Source: Pseudolabrys sp.
Lineage (GTDB): Bacteria; Pseudomonadota; Alphaproteobacteria; Rhizobiales; Xanthobacteraceae
DNA length: 8,256 bases
Reading direction: 5' to 3'
Assembly (NCBI GenBank): GCA_026125925.1
Contig: JAHCKF010000139.1
Span: 1-8,256 of the forward strand
Part shown: positions 1 through 5,699 of the stretch, one piece after another
Layout of the letters: each line of letters starts with the position of its first letter
Numbering within the stretch: the stretch's first letter is position 1
Notes under the pieces: model-generated
Databases searched by the model: none
What the model was told of the DNA's origin: nothing
Seen by the model: the letters and a program-made list of their open reading frames with translations, nothing else
Translations under genes and position numbers: made by a program

Positions 1-387
1 GGCTTCGGCCGTTTCCTTCATCTTCTGAAGGGTGAAGGCCGAGATCTGCGACGGCGAGTACTGCTTGCCGTCGGCTTCGACCCAGGCGTCGCCGTTCGAG
101 GCCTTGGAAATCTTGTAGGGGACGAGCTTCTTGTCCTTCTCCACCATCGGGTCGTCGAAGCGCCGTCCAATGAGTCGCTTGACCGCGAAGATGGTCTTTT
201 CCGGATTGGTGACCGCCTGGCGCTTGGCCGGCTGGCCGACCAGACGCTCACCGTCGTCGGTGAAGGCGACGATCGATGGAGTAGTCCGCATGCCCTCGGC
301 GTTCTCGATGACCTTGGGCGATTTGCCCTCCATCACGGCAACGCAGGAATTGGTGGTGCCGAGGTCGATACCGATGACCTTGCCCAT
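1..387 (-). CDS. dnaK: Molecular chaperone DnaK (Hsp70), N-terminal 129 residues, truncated by the window edge
   Basis: DnaK is the cytosolic ATP-dependent Hsp70 chaperone that binds exposed hydrophobic segments of client proteins. It works with DnaJ and with the nucleotide exchange factor GrpE, which is also encoded here. The translation begins [20 protein letters not shown]; the phosphate-1 loop IDLGTTNS (about residues 6-13) is the Hsp70 ATPase signature. It continues through conserved blocks such as TPSIVAF, the linked [16 protein letters not shown] region and [14 protein letters not shown], all typical of bacterial DnaK. The reading frame is open to base 1, so the rest of the ATPase domain and the whole substrate-binding domain lie outside. 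The ATG at 387-385 is supported by a GAGAGGA ribosome binding site about 7 bases upstream and by perfect family alignment of the first residues. An RpoH-type promoter lies about 160 bases upstream. The identification is essentially certain. Confidence 0.98.
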   Translation of the reverse strand, partial: MGKVIGIDLGTTNSCVAVMEGKSPKVIENAEGMRTTPSIVAFTDDGERLVGQPAKRQAVTNPEKTIFAVKRLIGRRFDDPMVEKDKKLVPYKISKASNGDAWVEADGKQYSPSQISAFTLQKMKETAEA

Positions 388-436
388 GTTTTCGTCCTCT
401 CAATTGCGGCAGACCGGATGGGCCCTCAAACCTTCG

Positions 437-534
437 GGGGATATCCCCTCGGATTATCTGGCGCCCTAAGCTGGGTTCGCGGCTCTTCCGCGAAGGCCCC
501 TGATCCAGCCCCCTGGATACGATTAACCGCGGTT
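437..534 (-). promoter_or_regulatory. Structured dnaK 5' leader with four consecutive inverted repeats
   Basis: Between the RpoH-type promoter and the dnaK start, the presumed leader (about 155 bases) holds four perfect inverted repeats: the 12-base palindrome GGGGATATCCCC at 437-448, TTCGCGG/CCGCGAA with a 5-base loop at 476-494, ATCCAG/CTGGAT with a 4-base loop at 503-518, and the 10-base palindrome AACCGCGGTT at 525-534. In the dnaK mRNA the two middle ones would be stable stem-loops. None visibly covers the Shine-Dalgarno site. They could stabilise the mRNA, bind a regulator as DNA, or be chance in GC-rich sequence. The repeats are seen directly; any role is inference. Confidence 0.45.
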
Positions 535-547
535 TTGCGGCTCAAGG

Positions 548-578
548 CTCATATAGGAGGGGGCATGGGGGCCGCAAG
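548..578 (-). promoter_or_regulatory. RpoH (sigma-32) type heat-shock promoter of dnaK
   Basis: On the minus strand the sequence reads CTTG (578-575), a 17-base spacer, then CCTATATGAG (557-548). The published alphaproteobacterial RpoH consensus is CTTG-N17/18-CYTATNTNNG, and every constrained position matches. The predicted start of transcription is near 541, giving a leader of about 155 bases before the dnaK ATG. The match and its position before a classic heat-shock gene make this a strong call. No CIRCE inverted repeat (the HrcA operator) is present, so dnaK is probably under RpoH control. Confidence 0.85.
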
Positions 579-623
579 CGGCCCGTTCACGAAATTGGGA
601 GCTAACCGCCTCCGGGGGCCGCG

Positions 624-644
624 AAAAAGCCGGCTGAACCGGCT
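624..644 (-). terminator. Possible minus-strand rho-independent terminator upstream of the dnaK promoter
   Basis: Read on the minus strand, a 6-bp GC-rich stem AGCCGG/CCGGCT (644-639 with 633-628) with loop TTCAG is followed at once by TTTT and CGC. This is the shape of a short intrinsic terminator, weak in stem length and T run. It lies only 46 bases before the dnaK -35 element, where it would shield dnaK from read-through. The nearest upstream gene is on the opposite strand, so it has no obvious gene to terminate. On the plus strand the same hairpin would lie in the leader of the exported-protein gene. Confidence 0.45.
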
Positions 645-701
645 ATGCATGGTTTCTCCTTTGCCGGGCCGGGCCTCTGCCCGCCCGGCTCAACCGCAAC
701 C

Positions 702-1661
702 ATGACGGGATTCATGCCGCGCCGAACGCTTGCTCTCCTGCTGACCCTCAGCGCCCTGTTGTTGCAGGCGCCCTCGCCTGCCGCCGCCGCCGAAACGGTC
801 TTCCCGCCCGGCCTGCGCATCGGCCTGACCGTGCCGGCCGATTTGACGGTATCGACCCGTTTCCCCGGCTTCGAGGATGCCGGCCGCAAGGTTGCCATTA
901 CCATCCTCGACATGCCGCTTGCCGCGCTGGAGGGCCTGGAGCGCTCGGCCTTCACCAAGACACAGGCCGAGGTGCAAAATCTCAAGCGCGAAGCGTTTCC
1001 GTTCGAAAACGGCATCGGCATCCTGGTGAGCGGCGCCGCTACGGAGAATGGCGTCAAGGTTCACAAATGGTTTCTGATCGCGTCCTCGGCCACCGGGCCG
1101 GTCCGCGACCTGGCGACCTTGATCAGCGTGCAGGTGCCCGACGACGCCTTGAGCGTCTACAGCGACGCGGTGATCCGAACAGCCCTGCGCAGCGTGACCT
1201 TCCGGCCGACGCCGCTGATGGAGCAACTCAGCCTCCTGCCGTTCAAGCTCGGCGACATGGCCGGCTTTCGCCCGATAACGGTGCTGCCGTCGGGGGGCGT
1301 CATCCTGATCGACGGCGACAGCGACGACATCACCAGCCACCCTTATGTGATCGTGGCAATCGGACGCGGCGCGCCGGACGACCGCGACCGCGGCCGCTTT
1401 GCCGCCGATCTGCTGTCGCAAGCTCCGCTACGCAATTTACGCCTGCAAAGCTCCGAACCGATGCGTATCTCGAACGGTCCCGGTCATGAAATCCGCGCCG
1501 ACGCTGAGAACGTCACCGGCAAGCCGGTGAAACTGGTGCAATGGGTGCGCTTCGGGGGCTCGGGCTTCCTGCGCATCGTCGGCGTCGCCTCCGAAGCGCA
1601 GTGGGATGCCGTGTTCAACCGCTTCCGCGCCGTGCGCGATGGTGTGGAGCCGAGGGGCTAG
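702..1661 (+). CDS. Exported protein of unknown function, divergent from dnaK
   Basis: I do not recognise a named family with confidence. From the ATG at 702 the protein has 319 residues; in-frame ATGs at 645 (338 residues) and 714 (315 residues) are alternatives, and none has a good Shine-Dalgarno site. The 702 and 714 starts place a classical signal peptide at the N-terminus: basic MPRR, a Leu/Ala-rich core, and a likely cut after the APSPAAAA stretch, so the product is probably periplasmic. The mature part mixes beta-prone hydrophobic segments (KVAITILDMP, GIGILVSGA, VKLVQWVRFGGSGFLRIVGVA) with charged helices. The N-terminal half loosely recalls the PsbP/DcrB-like fold of small bacterial exported proteins, which is a weak impression. 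No cysteines remain in the mature chain and no catalytic motif is visible. The TAG stop lies inside a repeat. It may be cotranscribed with nothing; its promoter must overlap the dnaK control region. Codon use is like that of the neighbours. Confidence 0.8.
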   Translation: MTGFMPRRTLALLLTLSALLLQAPSPAAAAETVFPPGLRIGLTVPADLTVSTRFPGFEDAGRKVAITILDMPLAALEGLERSAFTKTQAEVQNLKREAFPFENGIGILVSGAATENGVKVHKWFLIASSATGPVRDLATLISVQVPDDALSVYSDAVIRTALRSVTFRPTPLMEQLSLLPFKLGDMAGFRPITVLPSGGVILIDGDSDDITSHPYVIVAIGRGAPDDRDRGRFAADLLSQAPLRNLRLQSSEPMRISNGPGHEIRADAENVTGKPVKLVQWVRFGGSGFLRIVGVASEAQWDAVFNRFRAVRDGVEPRG

Positions 1662-1775
1662 CGCTATCGCACGGGGCAGACGCAAATCTCCGCTCATGCC
1701 CGCGGATGCGGGCATCTAGCGCTAAGCGACATTCCCGGAGAACAAGAAACCCTGGACCCCCGCTTTCGCGGGGGT
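1658..1775. repeat. Interspersed palindromic repeat (REP-like) with two strong hairpins between convergent genes
   Basis: The gap between two convergent genes holds two perfect 8-bp stems with 4-base loops: ATGCCCGC/GCGGGCAT at 1696-1715 and ACCCCCGC/GCGGGGGT at 1756-1775. The 9-base direct repeat CTAGCGCTA occurs at 1658-1666 and 1716-1724, flanking the first hairpin, and its first copy overlaps the stop codon of the upstream gene. The conceptual translation on the minus strand gives HPRESGGPGF and RECRLALDARIRGHE, a pattern well known from spurious ORFs across intergenic repeats of alphaproteobacteria. The hairpins could act as a two-way transcription barrier, although no T run follows either stem. 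Other genomic copies would be expected. Confidence 0.7.
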
Positions 1776-1787
1776 GAGCGGGTGCGT

Positions 1788-3185
1788 TTAAAATTTGATC
1801 GTTGAGCGCAGTCCCGCGACAAGCGCATTCTTCACCGCGCCGCCGTTGGGATCGTTCGGATCGGCGACATTGCCGCCCGGATGCACGATGTATTGCAGGT
1901 CGGGCTGCAAGGTCCACCTCGGCGCAATCTGCGCGGCGTAACTCACTTCGAACACCACTTCGTGGTCGCGCACGACCGCATTGCCGGCATCGATGTCGGC
2001 GTCCGACGCGTCGCGGCTGATCTGGGCGTAGGCGACGCCGAAGGTGAGCGTGTCGTCGGGACGACCGGCGAACAGGCCTTTGATGCCGGCGCCGCCATCG
2101 ATGTAGTACGACAGCAGATTGCGGTTCGACGGCGACAGGCCGCCGCGCACGAACAGGCTCAAGGCCGTATCGCCGCGGCTCAGCACCGTCTGATCGGCGA
2201 CGCCATAGATGCCCCAGTTGCCCTTGTGGTTGAGCGGCCCGGCGACCGTCGGGTCGCTGAGCAGCACGGTGACGCCGGCGGCATTGACGCCAAAGCGCTG
2301 ATCGGCGAAGTCGGTCGTCGCGTACCAGCCACCAAGCTTGTAGATCGCCGGCAGGCCAGCGGCGTTCTTGCCTTGGTTCACGGCGTATTGCACTTCACCC
2401 ATGTAAAGCGCGCCGCCGGCGAGTCCGAAATTGGTGCCGTGCTCGTTGCACTCCTGTGCCGACAAGGTGCAGGTCGATTTGCCCGCCGGATCGCCGGCGA
2501 ACACGGCGCCGAGCACCGTGACGTTGTCGGTGGCGTTGACCTTGAGCCGCGCCCCCGGCACCGCGACAGGATAGGCCGGCCCGCCATTGAGCATGTCGGC
2601 GGCCAGAATACCGGCCCAGCCGAAGGTGCCGTTGATCAAGCCACCGGCGGTCGGCGAGATGATGAATTCGTCGTCACCAGCGAGCTGGCCGACACGCAGC
2701 GAAAACCGATCGGCAAAGGTCTGCTCGTACCAGAGCGTGAACAGCCGCGTCGTCGACAGCGCATCGATGTTCGACGGATCGGCGATCGAGCCGACATTTC
2801 CCGCCGGGTTCGAACCGCTGTCGTGAATTTGATAGATGGTGAAATGCGTCGTTGCGCCGTTGAGCCCAACCAGCTTCGACAGGTCGGTATCGACCGAGAA
2901 TTCAAGGCGCCCCTCGTAGCTGGCGCGCCGATTCAAACCGCCGGACAGCACGCCGAAGGTTTCACCGATATAGTTCAGCGTGATGTCGATGCCCTGATTT
3001 TCCTTGAGCGCGGTGCGGCCGCCGCCCCAGTCGCCGGTGAGTGTCTCGCGCTCCCAGATCGACGGCGCGGGCTTGGCCTTGTCGGCGGCAAAGGCCGCGC
3101 TGCCGCAAGCCGTGCTCAAGGCTGTCGCCGCTGCCAATGCAGCCAGCATGCGACGCGCCGTCGCCGATTGCGATTTGATATTCAT
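1788..3185 (-). CDS. OprB-family outer-membrane porin
   Basis: This is a beta-barrel porin of the carbohydrate-selective OprB family (465 residues, usual length for the family). Residues 1-33 form a signal peptide (MNIKSQSATARRMLAALAAA and on, cut after SAAFA). The mature start carries the family hallmark WERETLTGDWGGGR (about 44-57), followed by many alternating amphipathic strands such as ITLNYIGETFGV, FTLWYEQTFADRFSLRVGQLA and WYATTDFADQRFGV. The chain ends in Phe (STIKF), the usual C-terminal signal for barrel assembly by BAM. Cys239 and Cys246 lie in a probable loop and may form a disulphide. The ATG at 3185 has GGGG about 7 bases upstream; a TTG four codons earlier is an alternative. 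It follows the peroxidase gene by 41 bases and is probably the last gene of the operon. OprB porins carry sugars in Pseudomonas, but the same fold has been linked to inorganic iron uptake in cyanobacteria. The imelysin partner makes a metal substrate worth considering here; that is inference. Confidence 0.93.
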   Translation of the reverse strand: MNIKSQSATARRMLAALAAATALSTACGSAAFAADKAKPAPSIWERETLTGDWGGGRTALKENQGIDITLNYIGETFGVLSGGLNRRASYEGRLEFSVDTDLSKLVGLNGATTHFTIYQIHDSGSNPAGNVGSIADPSNIDALSTTRLFTLWYEQTFADRFSLRVGQLAGDDEFIISPTAGGLINGTFGWAGILAADMLNGGPAYPVAVPGARLKVNATDNVTVLGAVFAGDPAGKSTCTLSAQECNEHGTNFGLAGGALYMGEVQYAVNQGKNAAGLPAIYKLGGWYATTDFADQRFGVNAAGVTVLLSDPTVAGPLNHKGNWGIYGVADQTVLSRGDTALSLFVRGGLSPSNRNLLSYYIDGGAGIKGLFAGRPDDTLTFGVAYAQISRDASDADIDAGNAVVRDHEVVFEVSYAAQIAPRWTLQPDLQYIVHPGGNVADPNDPNGGAVKNALVAGLRSTIKF

Positions 3186-3211
3186 TCGGCGCCCCAAGGC
3201 TTGCTCATTCC

Positions 3212-3225
3212 ACGTTTCGGAACGT
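3212..3225. repeat. Small hairpin between the peroxidase and porin genes
   Basis: A perfect 5-bp stem ACGTT/AACGT with a 4-base loop lies just past the peroxidase stop codon and 27 bases before the porin ATG. No T run follows, so it is unlikely to be a terminator. It could be an mRNA processing or stability element that sets different levels of the two proteins, or chance. Confidence 0.3.
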
Positions 3226-3226
3226 C

Positions 3227-4591
3227 TTACTTCGCCAAATCCGCGAGCTGGCGTAACGCCGCAAAGTGCTTCTCATGCACCCGCGGATTGAACAGCGAAT
3301 ATTGCTCGGCGGCCTTGAGGTATGGCGTCACCACGGCGACCGTCTTTCGATATTCCCCGTAAAGCCGCGCCGCCTCCTGGAAATCGTCGATCTCGGCGGC
3401 CATCGCCACCTGCCGCAACGTCAGTACCAGATCGCGCACGCTGGCGCGCGCTCTCATTCGTTCGGCGACGCCACCCTCGACCGAGGTGTCCTTGCGGTCG
3501 GGGAAGTTCTCGCCGACCTCTCGCCATTCGGCGCCGACGGAGTCCACAGCGAGGCGGATCACCTGCTTGTCGCGTGCCGGAATGGCGACGTCGAGCACAC
3601 TGGCGAATTGGCTCAGTTCGTCGACCTCGGCCTGGACCGTGTTCGGCGTAAACGGCGTGTCGGCGTCGCCGATGGTGTCGAGATAGGCGACCAGGTCGCT
3701 CTGCTCGCTTGCACTCAAACCTAGCTCATAATGCTTGTCGAAATAGCCGACCACCTCGTCGAAGCTGTCGAAGCGGCCATCGTGGAAATATGGCGCGTTG
3801 AATTTGGCGTTGATCAGCGTCTTTGTCTTGAAGTAGCCCCCGGTGCCGATGTCATGAACCTTGTGATCGACGAAGGCGGCATTGGCCTCGTGGCACGTCG
3901 CGCAGCTCATCGAAGCGTTCTTCGGGAAGGGCTTGTTGAATAGCGCCTCGCCGCGCCGGGCCGAGTCCGACGCCTTGTCGGTCAGGTGACCGTCGGACGT
4001 GATCTTCTCGTTCGGCAGGAAGGATATTTCGTTAACATAGGTCACGAGCGCATCGAGCACCTGACCGCTCGGCTCGGCGCCGGCGAACTCGTTGACGATG
4101 ACGTTGCGGATGAACTCCCGCAGCGAGGCGATGCGGCCGTCATGGCCATAGGGGGCCAGATACTTGTCGCCGCGCAGGCTCGGCACCGTCACCGGATCGA
4201 ACACGCCGTTATCAGCCTTGGCGTTGAACAGCGGGCCGGTCGTGTCGAAGGTGCCCGGCTTTGCCGACAGACCGGGCACGAACAGCTTCGGATTGCTGGC
4301 GCCTTGCTGATGGCAGGAGTTGCAGCTCATGCCGGCGTCGGCGGCCTTGCCGCCGAAGATCGAGGACGAGGAAAAGAGCATGTCCCCGAGATTGAACAGA
4401 TAGGAGCGCTTGCCGCCGGCCCGTTCGAAGCCGAACAGCTCCGTCGGCTGATTGAGCAACTCCTCGTTCAGTTCGCTGCCGACCGGCAACGTCGCATCCT
4501 TGCTGACGACCGGCGTCGCATGAGCCGGCGCCATTGACGCCGCCACGACAAGGCCGGCGGCGACTACAGCTTGAAGCGGTCGGAAGCGCAT
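3227..4591 (-). CDS. Di-haem cytochrome c peroxidase-like protein (CCP/MauG superfamily) with long C-terminal extension
   Basis: This periplasmic protein belongs to the di-haem peroxidase superfamily, whose members reduce hydrogen peroxide or catalyse other haem-based oxidations. Residues 1-25 are a signal peptide (cut after APAHA). Two c-type haem sites are visible, CNSCH at 90-94 and CATCH at 230-234. Each is followed by a YxHDGR block (APYGHDGR ending at 153, APYFHDGR ending at 273), so the two halves look like a tandem duplication with one haem each. The core ends near residue 315. About 135 further residues (320-454) hold no haem motif and look helical, with charged heptad-like stretches. 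At 454 residues it is longer than classical CCPs (about 320-350). The ATG at 4591 lies 2 bases after the imelysin stop codon, which implies translational coupling. The pairing recalls EfeO with the haem peroxidase EfeB, although EfeB is an unrelated DyP-type enzyme. Peroxidase activity itself is not proven by the sequence; MauG-like or electron-transfer roles remain possible. Confidence 0.92.
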   Translation of the reverse strand: MRFRPLQAVVAAGLVVAASMAPAHATPVVSKDATLPVGSELNEELLNQPTELFGFERAGGKRSYLFNLGDMLFSSSSIFGGKAADAGMSCNSCHQQGASNPKLFVPGLSAKPGTFDTTGPLFNAKADNGVFDPVTVPSLRGDKYLAPYGHDGRIASLREFIRNVIVNEFAGAEPSGQVLDALVTYVNEISFLPNEKITSDGHLTDKASDSARRGEALFNKPFPKNASMSCATCHEANAAFVDHKVHDIGTGGYFKTKTLINAKFNAPYFHDGRFDSFDEVVGYFDKHYELGLSASEQSDLVAYLDTIGDADTPFTPNTVQAEVDELSQFASVLDVAIPARDKQVIRLAVDSVGAEWREVGENFPDRKDTSVEGGVAERMRARASVRDLVLTLRQVAMAAEIDDFQEAARLYGEYRKTVAVVTPYLKAAEQYSLFNPRVHEKHFAALRQLADLAK

Positions 4592-4593
4592 GA

Positions 4594-5439
4594 CTACTTC
4601 GCCTTCTCAGCGGCTTCTTCGTCTTCGTCGCCGACCTTGAAGGACTTGAGGCCGAGCTTCGGGGCCGCCTGCAGCATCAGCGCCGCCAGTTCCTCGCCGC
4701 CGACATGGACCTTCTTGGCATCCATGCTCTTGATGTCGGCAACGCCGACAAGCTTTTCGAGATTGCCGATGCGCTCCTCGACGATGCCGGCGAGCTTGGG
4801 ATCTTTCTTCTTCAGCGTGTCGGCGAATACCAGCTTCCAGGCGACTTCGATGCCTTCGACGTTCTCCTGCATGTCGATGATCGAGGTTGCCGCATAGGGC
4901 GACTCACCGCCGCCGGACTTCTCTTCGCCGACTTCGTAAGCGAGGTTCGCGGTGCCCTCGAGCAGGAGCTGCGGCGCGAAGGCGAACTTCTTGTCGTTCA
5001 GCTTCTTCTCGAACTTGTCCATGTTCGCCAGCATCTCCGCGATCGGCTGGTCGAGGCCTTCGGTCTTCTTCGCGGAGAACAGCACCACTTCGATGGCGTG
5101 ATAGCCGCTCTTGGCGTTCGGCCACGGATCGACGCTCTTGTCGAATTCCCCGAAATAGGTGCCGGTCACCGGCTCCATCACTTCCCACCCCTTGCGCGAC
5201 TTGATCCAGGCATCCTGCGCCGCCTTGAGATCGCCGGCCTTCACGGCCGTCTGCATCTCCTTGGCGCCAGCAATGGCTTTGGCGATGTTCTCGGCGATGA
5301 ACGGCTTGTAGGCCTTGACGCCGTCCTTCATCGACGCCGCCTGCGCGGTGCCGGACAGAGCCGCGGCGCTCAGAAGCGCGGCCGCCCAGGCCAGGGTCTT
5401 GATGCGTGAGGGCGTAGACGGAAATGAAACTGACGGCAT
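4594..5439 (-). CDS. Imelysin-family (peptidase M75 / EfeO-like) periplasmic protein
   Basis: The 281-residue protein has a signal peptide (basic SRIK, then an Ala/Leu core, cut after GTAQA at 34) and an imelysin-like helical domain. Its hallmark is GYHAIEVVLF at 112-121, which contains the GxHxxE metal-binding motif (His114, Glu117). It is preceded by the W-x-R-x-x-WEVMEPV block (about 78-91) and by the AYEVGEEKSGG segment (167-177), both typical of EfeO and imelysin proteins. The family name comes from a reported insulin-cleaving protease, but most members are thought to bind metal, chiefly iron, in the periplasm. No lipobox cysteine is seen, so the protein is probably soluble. The C-terminus is a very acidic tail (DEDEEAAEKAK). 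The ATG at 5439 has a perfect AGGAGG ribosome binding site. It is the first gene of the likely operon with the di-haem peroxidase and the OprB porin. Transcription probably starts in the AT-richer stretch near 5500-5570. Confidence 0.93.
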   Translation of the reverse strand: MPSVSFPSTPSRIKTLAWAAALLSAAALSGTAQAASMKDGVKAYKPFIAENIAKAIAGAKEMQTAVKAGDLKAAQDAWIKSRKGWEVMEPVTGTYFGEFDKSVDPWPNAKSGYHAIEVVLFSAKKTEGLDQPIAEMLANMDKFEKKLNDKKFAFAPQLLLEGTANLAYEVGEEKSGGGESPYAATSIIDMQENVEGIEVAWKLVFADTLKKKDPKLAGIVEERIGNLEKLVGVADIKSMDAKKVHVGGEELAALMLQAAPKLGLKSFKVGDEDEEAAEKAK

Positions 5440-5445
5440 GTGCGG

Positions 5446-5451
5446 CCTCCT
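5446..5451 (-). promoter_or_regulatory. Perfect Shine-Dalgarno site of the imelysin gene
   Basis: AGGAGG lies 6 bases before the ATG at 5439. It is the strongest ribosome binding site in the window, fixes this start codon and suggests high translation of the first gene in the operon. Confidence 0.8.
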
Positions 5452-5556
5452 GTCGCAGAAGTATTTCCGCGGACAGTGTTCGCCGACGCCCCCGTCGTCA
5501 AGGAAAATATCAATGAAATCAGTAGTTTATAACGAATCAAAAGTGCCTCGTAGCGA

Positions 5557-5573
5557 GCTTGAATTATTCCAAT
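5557..5573 (-). promoter_or_regulatory. Candidate iron-regulator site (ICE-like) upstream of the imelysin operon
   Basis: On the minus strand the sequence reads TTGGAA-TAA-TTCAA, an imperfect inverted repeat with core GAA-N3-TTC. In Bradyrhizobium-type bacteria the Irr-binding iron control element resembles TTTAGAA-N3-TTCTAAA; here the six core bases match and about three of the eight outer ones. It lies about 120 bases before the imelysin start, in the only clearly AT-rich part of the window. A TATAAA (minus strand) some 25-30 bases closer to the gene could be a -10 element, though no good -35 is seen. The call is tentative. Confidence 0.3.
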
Positions 5574-5653
5574 CCAAAGAACGGAGCTAAGACCTTGCCT
5601 CGTCACCCGATCATAGTCGCGAGGCTGACGATGCAGCCGCCTGCAAATGCAAA

Positions 5654-5672
5654 CGGCGCCCGAGGGGCGCCG
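5654..5672 (-). terminator. Terminator after grpE
   Basis: A perfect 8-bp all-GC stem CGGCGCCC/GGGCGCCG with a 3-base loop begins 27 bases past the grpE stop codon. On the minus strand it is followed by TTTGCATTTG, a partial T tract. It should end the grpE transcript and separate it from the imelysin operon, whose promoter would lie downstream of it. The rest of the 260-base gap 5440-5699 holds no gene that I can see. Confidence 0.65.
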
Positions 5673-5699
5673 CCTGTGCCGACCGATCCGGGCCCGCGT

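Noticed and set aside
388..541. ROSE-type RNA thermometer before dnaK
   Set aside because: No U-rich anti-Shine-Dalgarno segment pairing with GAGAGGA is visible, and the hairpins lie well upstream of the ribosome binding site.
690..1421. Minus-strand open frame of 243 codons inside the exported-protein gene
   Set aside because: The translation is low-complexity and lacks a signal or domain. The plus-strand frame has a clear signal peptide and sensible codon use.
1615..1917. Minus-strand frame of 100 codons with HPRESGGPGF
   Set aside because: It is the well-known spurious translation of an intergenic palindromic repeat and runs into the end of the porin gene in another frame.
1881..3362. 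Plus-strand open frame of 493 codons
   Set aside because: It lies antisense to the porin gene and the end of the peroxidase gene. Its translation is Arg/Val/Ala-rich with no family features, while the minus strand gives a complete OprB porin. It is a GC-rich shadow frame.
3986..5409. Long plus-strand frames at 3986-4537 and 4705-5409
   Set aside because: They are antisense to the di-haem peroxidase and imelysin genes, which carry clear motifs and signal peptides. No ribosome binding sites or family features support them.
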